Assembly (NCBI RefSeq): GCF_001865675.1
Contig: NZ_CP011319.1
Span: 124,001-188,000 of the forward strand
Direction: 5' to 3'
DNA length: 64,000 nucleotides
DNA from: Janthinobacterium sp. 1_2014MBL_MicDiv
Lineage (GTDB): Bacteria; Pseudomonadota; Gammaproteobacteria; Burkholderiales; Burkholderiaceae_D
The translations under genes and the position numbers were made by a program. Shown piece by piece: positions 34,491 to 43,847 of the stretch. Every line of letters begins with the position of its first letter. Positions within the stretch are counted from its first letter, which is position 1. Under the pieces are notes generated by a model. The model did not search any database and was not told the origin of the DNA. It was given only the letters and a program-made list of their open reading frames with translations.

Positions 34491-35894
34491 ATGCGTAATG
34501 CCAGTATGCACCAACTCAAAATTGCAACGGTTTTGTTGTGCGCCATTTCCGGCGCCGCGACCAGTAGTGTCTGGGCGCAACAGGCCGCTCCCGCTCCTGC
34601 CGCCGCCGTGCCTGCCGCCGCAGCGGTCAAGGGTTTCACGCCGCCCGCCTCGAGCAGCGGCCAGACCATCGATTCCATCGCCGTCGTCGTCAATGACGAT
34701 GTGATTACGCGCAATGAAGTGGCGACCCGCATCAAGAGCGTGGAGCAGCGCATGAAGGCGCAGAATATCCCGCTGCCCGATCCGGCCGACCTGCGTCGTC
34801 AATTGCTCGAGCGCATGATTGTCGAACGCGCACAAATGCAGCTGGCCAAGGAAATGGGTGTCCGCGTGGATGACCTGACCCTGGACCGCGCGATTGGTCG
34901 TATTGCGGAACAGCAAAAGATGACGGTGCAAGAGTTGCGCAACCAGATGGAAAAGGAAGGCACGCCGTTTGCGACCTTCCGCGAAGAAATCCGCGATGAA
35001 ATCATCATGCAGCGCCTGCGCGAACATGAAGTCGACGCCAAGATCCAGATCTCGGATTCGGAAGTGGACAATTTCCTGGACGCGGAAAAAGCGGCGGCCA
35101 GCGAACAGGTTGAAATGAACCTGGCGCAGATTCTCGTGCGCATCCCGGAAAACTCCAGCCCGGAACAGATCGCCGCACGCCGCGCGCGCGCCGAAGAAGT
35201 CAGCCGCCAGCTGCGCACGGGCGCCGATTTCGCCAAGATGGCCGCCAGCTATTCCGATGCCAGCGATGCACTGAGCGGCGGCGATATCGGCTGGCGCAAT
35301 AGCGACCGCCTGCCGCCCCTGTTCACGGAGCAATTGCTGAAATTGAAACCGGGCCAGATCACGCCTATCATCAAGAGCAACACGGGCTTCCATATCCTGA
35401 AGCTGGTGGACCGTCGCAGCGCGGCCGAGGCGCAAGCCGTGGCCGCCGTGCAGCAGACGCATGCCCGCCACATCCTGCTGAAAGTGACGCCGACCATGTC
35501 GGCCGCGGAAGCCAAGCGCAAGCTGGCCGAATTGAAGGAACGCCTCGACAACAAGGCGGCCAAGTTCGAAGACCTGGCCCGTTTGTTCTCGAATGATGGA
35601 TCGGCTGCCAAGGGCGGCGACCTGGGCTGGCTGTATCCGGGCGACACCGTGCCGGAATTTGAAACGGCGATGAATGCGCTGAAGCCGGGTGAAGTGAGCG
35701 AGCCGATCGAGTCGAGTTTTGGTTTCCACCTGATCGAAGTGCTGGAACGCAAGAGCGACGACGTCTCGAAAGAGAAGCAGCGCAGCGCCGCACGCAATGC
35801 CTTGCGCGAACGCAAACTGGAAGAAGCGACGGAAAGCTGGGCGCGTGAAGTGCGCGACCGCGCCTATGTCGAATTCCGCTCGGACGACCAGTGA
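34491..35894 (+). CDS. surA: Periplasmic chaperone/peptidyl-prolyl isomerase SurA
   Basis: 467 residues from ATG 34491, chosen because MRNASMHQLKIATVLLCAISG gives a normal signal peptide cleaved near VWAQQ; ATG 34473 and 34506 are possible and none has a good ribosome site. An N-terminal chaperone domain is followed by two parvulin domains (about MNLAQILVRIP to LKLVDRR and ARHILLKVTP to EVLERK). It escorts outer-membrane proteins, including LptD, which is encoded just upstream. Order lptD-surA-pdxA-rsmA is widely conserved. Confidence 0.94.
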   Translation: MRNASMHQLKIATVLLCAISGAATSSVWAQQAAPAPAAAVPAAAAVKGFTPPASSSGQTIDSIAVVVNDDVITRNEVATRIKSVEQRMKAQNIPLPDPADLRRQLLERMIVERAQMQLAKEMGVRVDDLTLDRAIGRIAEQQKMTVQELRNQMEKEGTPFATFREEIRDEIIMQRLREHEVDAKIQISDSEVDNFLDAEKAAASEQVEMNLAQILVRIPENSSPEQIAARRARAEEVSRQLRTGADFAKMAASYSDASDALSGGDIGWRNSDRLPPLFTEQLLKLKPGQITPIIKSNTGFHILKLVDRRSAAEAQAVAAVQQTHARHILLKVTPTMSAAEAKRKLAELKERLDNKAAKFEDLARLFSNDGSAAKGGDLGWLYPGDTVPEFETAMNALKPGEVSEPIESSFGFHLIEVLERKSDDVSKEKQRSAARNALRERKLEEATESWAREVRDRAYVEFRSDDQ

Positions 35895-35910
35895 TCGTGA
35901 CTGTTTGCGC

Positions 35911-36960
35911 ATGAGTACCCAGCCAGCCACGCGTCGTCCAGCCATCGCCATTACCTGTGGCGAACCGGCTGGTGTCGGCCCGGAAATTTCCATCCGCGCG
36001 GCCTGGGCCATGCGCCATGAAGTCAACTGCATCCTGCTGGGCGACGCCGCCTTCCTGGCGCTGACGGCCAGCCTGATCGATCCCGACATCCGCCTGGCGG
36101 CCCTGTCGCTGCAAGCCGTGCGCAACAGCGGCCTGCCGCAGTTCGGTCCCGGCCGCCTGGCCGTGATCGACATTCCCACCGTCAACAATGTCATCCCAGG
36201 CGTGCTCGACAAGGATAACGGGCGCGCCGTGCTCGATACCCTCGATGCGGCCGTGGAAGGTATCGCGGCCGGCTGGTTTGGCGCCATGGTCACGGCGCCC
36301 TTGCAAAAGAGCACGATCAACGATGCTGGCGTGGCGTTTTCCGGCCATACGGAATACCTGGCGGAAAAAACCGGCACGCCGCACGTGGTCATGATGCTGG
36401 CCGGTGAGCCGGGACATGGCGAACCGACCCTGCGCGTGGCCCTGGCCACCACGCACCTGCCCCTGAAAGACGTGTCGGCCGCCATCACGCTGGACAGCCT
36501 GGCCGTCACCCTCGATATCATGCAGGCAGACCTGCAACAGAAATTCGGCATCGCCGCGCCGCGCATCCTCGTTACCGGCCTGAACCCGCATGCGGGCGAG
36601 GGCGGCTACCTGGGACGCGAAGAAATCGACGTCATCGCGCCAGCGATCGCCGCGGCGCAGGCGCGCGGCATCGATGCGCGCGGGCCGTATCCGGCCGACA
36701 CCCTGTTCCAGCACAAATACCTGGCCGACGCCGACTGCGTGCTGGCCATGTACCACGACCAGGGCTTGCCCGTGCTGAAATACGCGACCTTCGGGCGCGG
36801 CATCAATGTCACGCTGGGCTTGCCGCTGATCCGCACCTCGGTCGACCATGGCACGGCGCTGGACCTGGCCGCGCAAGGGCTGGGACTGGCCGATTGCCAC
36901 AGCATGCAGCACGCGCTGCAAACGGCGCTCGACATGCTGCGCGCCAGCCGCGCGGCCTGA
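35911..36960 (+). CDS. pdxA: 4-hydroxythreonine-4-phosphate dehydrogenase
   Basis: 349 residues. It oxidises 4-phosphohydroxy-L-threonine in pyridoxal phosphate synthesis. ITCGEPAGVGPEI at the start and the metal-binding His residues in FSGHTEYLA, LNPHAGEGGYLG and AMYHDQGLPVLKY are all in place. Start at 35911 (MSTQPATRRP), 16 nt after the surA stop. It probably shares the transcript with surA and rsmA. Confidence 0.97.
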   Translation: MSTQPATRRPAIAITCGEPAGVGPEISIRAAWAMRHEVNCILLGDAAFLALTASLIDPDIRLAALSLQAVRNSGLPQFGPGRLAVIDIPTVNNVIPGVLDKDNGRAVLDTLDAAVEGIAAGWFGAMVTAPLQKSTINDAGVAFSGHTEYLAEKTGTPHVVMMLAGEPGHGEPTLRVALATTHLPLKDVSAAITLDSLAVTLDIMQADLQQKFGIAAPRILVTGLNPHAGEGGYLGREEIDVIAPAIAAAQARGIDARGPYPADTLFQHKYLADADCVLAMYHDQGLPVLKYATFGRGINVTLGLPLIRTSVDHGTALDLAAQGLGLADCHSMQHALQTALDMLRASRAA

Positions 36961-37011
36961 ACATTTCATCCGCATCACCGCGCCTTACCCGCATTTATAG
37001 AAGAACAGAAT

Positions 37012-37791
37012 ATGAAACACGTTGCCCGCAAACGCTTTGGCCAGAACTTCCTGCATGACCGCTTCGTCCTCGACGACATCACGGCCGCCATCGCGCCGCA
37101 GCCGGACGATGCCATGGTCGAGATCGGCCCCGGCCTGGGTGCCATGACGGAGCAGTTGCTGCGCCACTTGAAGCAGATGCACGTGGTGGAACTGGACCGC
37201 GACCTGATCGTGCGGCTGGAAAAGACGTTCAATCCGGCCAAGCTGACGATCCATTCTGGCGATGCGCTGAAGTTTGACTTTGCGCAAATCCCCGTGCCGG
37301 CCGGCCAGAAACTGCGCATCGTGGGCAACTTGCCATACAACATCTCCAGCCCGCTGCTGTTCCACCTGGCGGATTTCGCGCCGCTGGTGCTGGACCAGCA
37401 TTTCATGCTGCAAAAGGAAGTGGTCGAGCGCATGGTTGCCGAACCGGGCAGCAAGGCGTATGGCCGCCTGTCCGTGATGCTGCAATGGCGCTATGACATG
37501 TCGCTGCTGTTCATCGTGCCGCCGACGGCCTTCGACCCGCCGCCGAAGGTGGAATCGGCCATCGTGCGCATGATTCCCGTGGCCGAACGCCTGCCATGCG
37601 ACCAGGAAACCCTGGAAGCGGTCGTCATGAAGGCCTTCTCGCAGCGCCGCAAGGTGATCCGCAACTGCCTGGCCGGCATGTTTACGGAAGAGCAGATCAA
37701 GGCGGCCGGCATCGACCCGACCCTGCGTCCGGAAACCGTGGGCCTGGAACAGTATGTTGCCCTGGCCAATCTATTGAAAGCGCCTGTTTAA
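37012..37791 (+). CDS. rsmA: 16S rRNA dimethyladenosine methyltransferase
   Basis: 259 residues. It dimethylates two adjacent adenines near the 3' end of 16S rRNA (KsgA). The family start KRFGQNFLHD, the SAM loop EIGPGLGAMTEQLL and the catalytic NLPYNISSPLL (NLPY) motif are present, followed by FDPPPKVESAIV and the small helical C-terminal domain. Last gene of the lptD cluster; it converges on the LysR gene with a 14-bp gap. Confidence 0.97.
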   Translation: MKHVARKRFGQNFLHDRFVLDDITAAIAPQPDDAMVEIGPGLGAMTEQLLRHLKQMHVVELDRDLIVRLEKTFNPAKLTIHSGDALKFDFAQIPVPAGQKLRIVGNLPYNISSPLLFHLADFAPLVLDQHFMLQKEVVERMVAEPGSKAYGRLSVMLQWRYDMSLLFIVPPTAFDPPPKVESAIVRMIPVAERLPCDQETLEAVVMKAFSQRRKVIRNCLAGMFTEEQIKAAGIDPTLRPETVGLEQYVALANLLKAPV

Positions 37792-37805
37792 GCCCGTGGC
37801 TTAAC

Positions 37806-38723
37806 TTAAAACCACTGGTCGACCTGTTGCAAGTCTTGTCGCAACGCTGAAAAGCAGTCGTCGACGTGGTGGTTGCGGCTGATTTCATTGCGCCGCATCA
37901 GGGCGATCTTGCGCTTGCAGGTGGGCTGGCGCAGCGGCGCCACATGCAGCTCCTCGTCGTTGAGGAAAGTCGTGTACAGGCTGGGCATGATGCCCACGGC
38001 GATGCCGGCGCGCACCACGCCATACAGCGATTCGCTGTGTATCATCTGGTACAGGCTCGACGGGCTCAAGCCATGCTGGCGCAGCGCGCTCGAGGCGAAT
38101 TCCCAGATGCTGCCCTTGGTAAACACGACGATTTCCTGGCCCGCCAGCTGTTCCCAGCGCACTTCCTTCAGCGGCGCCAGCGCATGGCGCCGCGCCGTCA
38201 CCAGCACCAGTTCGTCTTCGAACAGGCCCACGCTCTCGAGCGAGACGGAGCCGGGCACTTCGATGCCCACGCAAAAGTCCAGCTGGCCCGAGTGCAGCGC
38301 ATGCAGCAAGCCATCGTTGGGCATGTCCGACAGGACGATTTCCACCTCATCGCCATGCTGCTCGCTGTAGCGCGCCACCACGGCCGCCGTCATCGCCATC
38401 GCCGATGGGATCGCGCCGATGCGGATACGGTGCCGCCCGCTGCCGATGGCGCGCTGGATATCGGCGAAGGTATTGCTCGCCGTATTCAATAAATGCGTGG
38501 CGTAGTCGAGCGCCAGCCTGCCTTCGCGCGTCAGTTCCAGCTGGTGGGTTGTGCGGTTAAACAACTTTTTTCCCAGCTGATTTTCCAGCAGCTTGATCGA
38601 CGCGCTGAGGGCCGGCTGGGTCACGCACAATTCCTGTGCAGCCTTGCTGAAGCTGTTTACCCGGGCTAAGGTGGCAAACGCTTGTAAATGTCGTAAGGAA
38701 ATTTTCTTGCTCAGTTCATGCAT
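37806..38723 (-). CDS. LysR family transcriptional regulator
   Basis: 305 residues. The N-terminal winged helix (about 9-68) includes FATLARVNSFSKAAQELCVTQPALSASIKLLENQLG. A periplasmic-binding-like effector domain follows from about residue 95. It is divergent from the porin at 38952 and the transporter/nucleoside genes behind it, so it most likely regulates that set. The effector is unknown; a purine is a reasonable guess from the neighbours. Confidence 0.9.
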   Translation of the reverse strand: MHELSKKISLRHLQAFATLARVNSFSKAAQELCVTQPALSASIKLLENQLGKKLFNRTTHQLELTREGRLALDYATHLLNTASNTFADIQRAIGSGRHRIRIGAIPSAMAMTAAVVARYSEQHGDEVEIVLSDMPNDGLLHALHSGQLDFCVGIEVPGSVSLESVGLFEDELVLVTARRHALAPLKEVRWEQLAGQEIVVFTKGSIWEFASSALRQHGLSPSSLYQMIHSESLYGVVRAGIAVGIMPSLYTTFLNDEELHVAPLRQPTCKRKIALMRRNEISRNHHVDDCFSALRQDLQQVDQWF

Positions 38724-38951
38724 GCGCGTTGCTTATTAGAAAAAGTAATGGATTTATAAAAATAAACAAATTTTCTTATCCCGCAATTTACCATATTCTG
38801 GACTGGTCTTTACTTGTCTTGAAAGCAACAATTTTCAGAGAAGCGCTTGCCATGCGGCGCCGACACTCGCGGCAGCCACCATGCAAGGGACGCATCAATC
38901 AAAATAATTCCAAAAAATACTCAGGGTTTACTCTTTTTTAGGGCGGCGGCG
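38724..38951. promoter_or_regulatory. AT-rich divergent control region, LysR - porin
   Basis: 228 bp, clearly AT-richer than its surroundings, with A/T-tracts around 38740-38780 that include AGAAAA and a mirrored TTTTCT. This is where the LysR protein would be expected to bind, but I cannot define a T-N11-A site with confidence. Confidence 0.4.
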
Positions 38952-40067
38952 ATGAATAAATGGATGACGGGAACGATGGTAGTGGGTGGCTTGCTGGCGG
39001 CGCAGGGGGCGGCGCAGGCGCAAAGCAGCGTGCAAGTGTATGGTTTGCTGTCGGCCGGCATCGGCTATGTGTCGGATGAAGGCAAGGGCAGCCGCACGCA
39101 TGCGCTGAGCGGCACCAACCAGAATCCCCGCATCGGCTTTCGCGGCCAGGAAGACCTGGGCGACGGCACCAAGGCCATCTTCGTGCTGGAAAACGGCTTT
39201 AACGTCATGACGGGCACGGCGGCGCAAAGCGGTCGCCTGTTCGGCCGCCAGTCTTACGTGGGCCTGTCGAGCAACGACAAGGGCACCCTGACCCTGGGGC
39301 GCCAGTATGAAGCCGTGAAGGACTTGCTGGGCCCGGTGGTGATCGCCAGTAACGGCGTGCACATCGGCGACAACGACAACGGCTACAACAACTTGCGCGT
39401 GCAAAACGCCGTCAAGTATGTCAGCCCGAACCTCAGCAACCTGTCGTTCACGGGCTTGTACGGTTTCAGCGAGAATCCGGAAGATGCCAACCGCAACCGC
39501 GTCTACAGCATGGGCGCCGGCTACAAAGTCGATGCCTTCAGCTGGGCCGTGGCCTACACCAAGATGGACCACCCGAACAGCCCCGATGCGCCGAATGGCG
39601 CCATCGGCAACGACTATGGCAGCTCCTTGTTGATCTTCAACAAAAGCGCCGTCAGCGGCGCCGGCGTGAACAGCCAGGCCATCGCCGGCACGGGAGGCTT
39701 TTATAATGTCGGCAAGACCAAGTTTGGCGCGCTGTACACCAACGTGCGCTACCACTACCTGGACCAGAGCAATCTGACCTTGCAAAACGTGGATCTGAAC
39801 ATGAACCACAAGCTGACGGAAGCGCTGAACCTGGGCGCATCGTATTTCTTTACCACTGGTAAATATGATGTGATCAACAAGACGCCGAAATGGCATCAGG
39901 TCAACTTCCAGGCCGATTACTTCCTGTCCAAGCGCACCGATGTCGCCATCACCTGGAGCTACCAGAAAGCGGCCGGCGATGCGACGTTCGCCCGCGTGTT
40001 CGGTTTCGGCGCCTCGGCCGGCAAGACGCAAAGCGTCTTGATTGTTGGCATGCGACATTATTTCTGA
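38952..40067 (+). CDS. Gram-negative porin
   Basis: 371 residues from ATG 38952. A signal peptide (about 1-24, ending AQAQ) is followed by a 16-strand trimeric porin barrel of the Burkholderia/Neisseria type: SSVQVYGLLSAGIGYVSDEG, RIGFRGQEDLGDGTKAIFVLENGF, GRLFGRQSYVGLS, and the closing VGMRHYF with terminal Phe for BAM recognition. It is placed ahead of the ABC transporter, so it may admit the same substrate. General diffusion cannot be excluded. Confidence 0.94.
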   Translation: MNKWMTGTMVVGGLLAAQGAAQAQSSVQVYGLLSAGIGYVSDEGKGSRTHALSGTNQNPRIGFRGQEDLGDGTKAIFVLENGFNVMTGTAAQSGRLFGRQSYVGLSSNDKGTLTLGRQYEAVKDLLGPVVIASNGVHIGDNDNGYNNLRVQNAVKYVSPNLSNLSFTGLYGFSENPEDANRNRVYSMGAGYKVDAFSWAVAYTKMDHPNSPDAPNGAIGNDYGSSLLIFNKSAVSGAGVNSQAIAGTGGFYNVGKTKFGALYTNVRYHYLDQSNLTLQNVDLNMNHKLTEALNLGASYFFTTGKYDVINKTPKWHQVNFQADYFLSKRTDVAITWSYQKAAGDATFARVFGFGASAGKTQSVLIVGMRHYF

Positions 40068-40125
40068 CGACTGATTCATCTTTACAGGCGCTGTCCCGCA
40101 GCGCCGCCCCCTGAAAGGAAGCATC

Positions 40126-41148
40126 TTGAAAAAGCACCTCATGCTGGCTTTGAGCCTAGGCTTGCTGGCAAACGCCGCCCACGCGGAAAAACGCGAGCTG
40201 GTCATTTCGGCTTATCCGATTGCCCAACCCTTGTTCATGAAATATGTGTACGAGCCGTTCAAGGCCAAATGCGGTTGCGATATCAAGGTGGAAACGGGAA
40301 ATAACGCGGACCGCATCGCCAAGCTGGTGGTGCACAGCAAGAATCCGGTGATCGACCTGGTGCTGCTGTCCGACTCCGGCATGCTGGAAGCGGCGCAGAA
40401 GGGCGTCATCCAGCCCATGGATTATTCCAGGCTGAGCAATTACAAAGCCTTGTACGACGTGGCGAAAAACCCTGTCGGCGGCAATTTCGCCGTCGGCTAC
40501 ACCCTGTATTCGGTGGGCCTGGTGTACCGCAGCGACAAGATTGCCCCGCTGACGTCCTGGAAGGACCTGTGGCGCCCCGAACTGAAGGGCCGCGTGGCCT
40601 TCCCCGACGTGAGCACCACGCAGGGCCCGTTGATGCTGCGCATGGCCGATGCGGCCTGGGGCGGCAAGACGGACGATTACGCCACCGGTTTTGCCAAGAT
40701 CGTCGGCATGAAGGGCAACGTCGTCACGTTCTCGAAAAACAGCGCGCAGCTGGCTGCCCTGTTCGCCCAGGATGAAATCTGGGCCGCCCCCGTGGCGCGC
40801 TTTACCTGGTCGCAGATGCTCAAGACGGGCCTGCCCCTGAAGTGGAGCATCCCGGCCGAAGGCCAGGCGGCCGGCATGAACGTGATGGGCATCGTTGCCG
40901 GTTCGAAGAACGCGGACCTGGCTTACCAGCTGATGGATTTCTGGCTGTCCAAGGAAGTGCAGACGCAGCTGGCGACCAACCTGGTCGACTCGCCCGTCAA
41001 CAAGGACGTGCGCCTGTCGGTGGCGGCTGCGCAATTCAATACCTATGGCGCCGACCAGATCAATTCGCTGAAATTCGTCAAGCCGGAAACCATCCTCAAG
41101 CAGCGCACCAACTGGATGACGCAGTGGAACAAGGCCATGAGCAAATAG
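40126..41148 (+). CDS. ABC transporter substrate-binding protein (PotD/Fe-type)
   Basis: 340 residues with a signal peptide (about 1-20, NAAHA before EKREL). It belongs to the large extracellular solute-binding group used by polyamine, Fe(III) and other type-I importers (LVISAYPIAQPLFMKYVYEPF, GNNADRIAKLVVHS, SYGLVYR-like VGLVYRSDK). It lacks the acidic polyamine-binding pattern I would need to call PotD. Genes for two permeases, an ATPase and two purine-nucleoside enzymes follow, suggesting a nucleoside or purine ligand. That is an inference. Confidence 0.85.
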   Translation: MKKHLMLALSLGLLANAAHAEKRELVISAYPIAQPLFMKYVYEPFKAKCGCDIKVETGNNADRIAKLVVHSKNPVIDLVLLSDSGMLEAAQKGVIQPMDYSRLSNYKALYDVAKNPVGGNFAVGYTLYSVGLVYRSDKIAPLTSWKDLWRPELKGRVAFPDVSTTQGPLMLRMADAAWGGKTDDYATGFAKIVGMKGNVVTFSKNSAQLAALFAQDEIWAAPVARFTWSQMLKTGLPLKWSIPAEGQAAGMNVMGIVAGSKNADLAYQLMDFWLSKEVQTQLATNLVDSPVNKDVRLSVAAAQFNTYGADQINSLKFVKPETILKQRTNWMTQWNKAMSK

Positions 41149-41169
41149 TGGTGACGAGGAGAGAACACC

Positions 41170-42009
41170 ATGTTTGCTGATCCAAAAAAGCGCCTGGGCC
41201 TGCTGCTGGTCCTGCCTGCGCTGATCTTTATCGTCGTCTGCTTCCTGCTGCCCGTGCTGGCCCTGCTGGTCGATGCCTTCCGCGTCGGCGACGGCATGCA
41301 ATGGGGCGTGGACCGCTTCATCGACTTCTTTTCGCAGGAATTCAACCGCACCATCTTCTGGCGCACCCTGCGCATCGCCGCGCTGGTGACCCTGGCCTCC
41401 GTCATCCTCGGCTATCCGGCCGCGCAAGCCGTGGCGCGCGTGTCGCCGAAGTGGCGCGGCCTGGTGGTCGGCATGATGATCCTGCCGCTGATGGTGTCGC
41501 CGATCGCGCGTACCTACGCCTGGATCGTGCTGCTGGGCCGTAACGGCGCCGTCAATGCGGCGCTCGTCAACATGGGCTTCACGGAAGAGCCGCTGCGCCT
41601 GCTGTTCAGCGAATTCGCCGTCTTTGTCGGCCTGCTGCAACTGCTGCTGCCGCTGATGCTGATGTCGCTGGCGGGCGCGCTGGAAAACCTGCCGCGCGAC
41701 GTGGAACCGGCCGCCGCCACCCTGGGCGCCAATCCATGGCAAGTGTTTTGCAAGGTCACCCTGCCGCTGACGCAGGAAGGCCTGGTGGTTGGCGGCACGC
41801 TGGTGTTTACGGGCTGCGTGACGGCCTATGTGACGCCGGCCCTGCTGGGCGGCACCAAGGTGCTGATGCTGGAAACCCTGCTGTACCAGAAGGTCAGCGT
41901 GGAGAGCGATTTCGGCGCGGCCAATGTCATTGCCGTCATCCTCGTCTGCATGACCCTGCTGGTGAATGCCGGCCTTAAACGTATTTCCTCGAGCCGGAGT
42001 TCCGTATGA
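41170..42009 (+). CDS. ABC transporter permease (PotB-like)
   Basis: 279 residues with six membrane helices. The EAA loop for ATPase contact is in LPRDVEPAAATLGANPWQVFCKVTLPL. The first permease of the importer; its stop overlaps the next gene by 4 nt (ATGA). Ribosome site GAGGAGAGAACACC. Substrate not readable from the sequence. Confidence 0.92.
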   Translation: MFADPKKRLGLLLVLPALIFIVVCFLLPVLALLVDAFRVGDGMQWGVDRFIDFFSQEFNRTIFWRTLRIAALVTLASVILGYPAAQAVARVSPKWRGLVVGMMILPLMVSPIARTYAWIVLLGRNGAVNAALVNMGFTEEPLRLLFSEFAVFVGLLQLLLPLMLMSLAGALENLPRDVEPAAATLGANPWQVFCKVTLPLTQEGLVVGGTLVFTGCVTAYVTPALLGGTKVLMLETLLYQKVSVESDFGAANVIAVILVCMTLLVNAGLKRISSSRSSV

Positions 42010-42785
42010 AAGAAAGCTTATTCTCGCGCGCCGTCCTGTGGCTGGTGTTCCTGTTCCTGCTGGGGCCATTCGCCATCGTCGTGCTGGCCGGCTTTTCCGG
42101 CGGCGAAACGCTGGCCTTCCCGCCCGAGTCGTACTCGCTGCGCTGGATCCTCGAAGTGTGGGCTGCGCCCGAGTTCCGCCGCGCCTTCCAGACCAGCCTG
42201 GAGATCGGCCTGATCGCCACCGTCATCGCGCTGCTGCTGGGCATACCCGTCGCGTATGCGTTTTCGCGCATGCCGCCGCCCGGCATCGGCGCCATCCGGC
42301 AAATCCTGACGTCGCCGCTGATCATTCCCGCCATCCTGGTGGGCCTGGGCTTGCTGCACCACCTGGTGCTGACCATCAATGCGCCCGTGTATGTGGGCCT
42401 GCTGATCGGCCATATCGCGCTGCTGATTCCGTATTCGGTGCGCGTCGTGTACGCCAGCCTGGTGAACCTGCGCGTCGATATCGAGGATGCCGCCATCACC
42501 CTGGGCGCGTCGCGCCTGCGCGCCTTCTTCATGATCGTGCTGCCGAATATCCGCAACGCCGTGATCGCCGCCTTCTTCCTCGCCTTCGTCACCTCGTTCA
42601 ACCAGGTGCCCGTCTCGCTGTTCCTGACGGGGCCGGGCATCAGCACCTTGCCGATCGAGATGCTGGGGCATATGGAAAACAGCTTCGACCCGTCGATCGC
42701 TGCCCTGTCGACCTTGCTGGTCTTGTTCACCATGGCGTTCGTGATGGTGACCGAGAAGGTGCTGGGCATTTCTAAATACATGTAA
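42006..42785 (+). CDS. ABC transporter permease (PotC-like)
   Basis: 259 residues with six membrane helices. The EAA-type loop is in VDIEDAAITLGASRLRAFFMIVLPNI. It pairs with the preceding permease; the two genes overlap by 4 nt. The next gene, the ATPase, starts 13 nt later. Confidence 0.92.
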   Translation: MKESLFSRAVLWLVFLFLLGPFAIVVLAGFSGGETLAFPPESYSLRWILEVWAAPEFRRAFQTSLEIGLIATVIALLLGIPVAYAFSRMPPPGIGAIRQILTSPLIIPAILVGLGLLHHLVLTINAPVYVGLLIGHIALLIPYSVRVVYASLVNLRVDIEDAAITLGASRLRAFFMIVLPNIRNAVIAAFFLAFVTSFNQVPVSLFLTGPGISTLPIEMLGHMENSFDPSIAALSTLLVLFTMAFVMVTEKVLGISKYM

Positions 42786-42798
42786 GAGGCAACACACG

Positions 42799-43830
42799 AT
42801 GAGTTATCTGGAACTGCACAAGCTGAACCTCGGCTACGCCAAGAACACGACGTCCGTGAAAGACCTGGACCTGCACGTCGAGCAGGGCGAGCTGATTTCC
42901 CTGCTGGGCCCCAGCGGCTGCGGCAAGACCACCACCATGCGCGCGATCGCCGGCCTGATGCCGCTGCAGTCGGGCCGCATCGTGCTCGATGGCCGCGAGA
43001 TCGGCAAGCTGGCGCCGAACAAGCGCAATATCGGCATGGTCTTCCAGTCGTACGCGCTGTTCCCGCACCTGAATGTCTACGACAACATCGCCTTCGGCTT
43101 GCGCCTGCGCAAGGTCGCGCCGGCTTTGCTGAAAACGAAAGTGGAAGCCGTGATCGCCGCCGTCGGCCTGACGGGTTTCGAGACGCGCCTGCCGGCGCAG
43201 ATGTCCGGCGGCCAGCAGCAGCGCGTGGCGCTGGCGCGCGCCATCGTCGTCGAGCCGGCCCTGCTGCTGCTCGACGAGCCGCTGTCGAACCTGGACGCCA
43301 AGCTGCGCGTGCAGATGCGCGCCGAGCTGCGCCGCATCCAGCGCGAGCTGGGCATCACCATGCTGTACGTGACGCATGACCAGGAAGAAGCGCTGGCCCT
43401 GTCCGACCGCATCGTCGTCATGAACAGCGGCCGCATCGAGCAGCTGGCCGCGCCGGAAGCCGTCTTCAACACGCCGTCGACGCGCTTCGTCGCCAACTTC
43501 ATGGGCTTTGAAAACCTGTTCGACTACCGCGACGGCGCGCTGCACCACGCGGGCGCCAGCCTGCCGTACACGGCGCCGGTGGCATCGGGCACGACGGTGC
43601 TGGGCTGGCGTCCGGACAAGGTGCGCGTCTGCGCGCCCGACGCTGCAAGCGCCCAGTATCCGGGCACCGTGCTGGCGCGCGGCTTCCTCGGCGACACCGT
43701 CGAATACCTGCTGCAAACCCCGCTGGGCCAGGTCAAGGGCATCTGCGCGGCCGGCGGCGCCACGTGGCGCGAAGGCACGGCCGTCTCGTTCGTGCTGCCG
43801 GCCGACAGTGCCCTGTGTCTGGCTGCGTAA
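42799..43830 (+). CDS. ABC transporter ATP-binding protein (PotA-like)
   Basis: 343 residues. Walker A GPSGCGKTT, Q-loop FQSYALFPH, signature MSGGQQQRVALARA, Walker B LLLLDEPLSNLD and the switch His in YVTHDQEEA are complete. A C-terminal TOBE-like domain starts near residue 235. It energises the preceding importer. Sequence class is that of polyamine/iron/sugar type-I importers. Confidence 0.94.
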   Translation: MSYLELHKLNLGYAKNTTSVKDLDLHVEQGELISLLGPSGCGKTTTMRAIAGLMPLQSGRIVLDGREIGKLAPNKRNIGMVFQSYALFPHLNVYDNIAFGLRLRKVAPALLKTKVEAVIAAVGLTGFETRLPAQMSGGQQQRVALARAIVVEPALLLLDEPLSNLDAKLRVQMRAELRRIQRELGITMLYVTHDQEEALALSDRIVVMNSGRIEQLAAPEAVFNTPSTRFVANFMGFENLFDYRDGALHHAGASLPYTAPVASGTTVLGWRPDKVRVCAPDAASAQYPGTVLARGFLGDTVEYLLQTPLGQVKGICAAGGATWREGTAVSFVLPADSALCLAA

Positions 43831-43847
43831 CTTCTAATGGAACCATC

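Noticed and set aside
40156..42069. Long antisense frame across the ABC transporter genes
   Set aside because: Mirror frame; the sense-strand genes have complete family motifs and overlapping starts.
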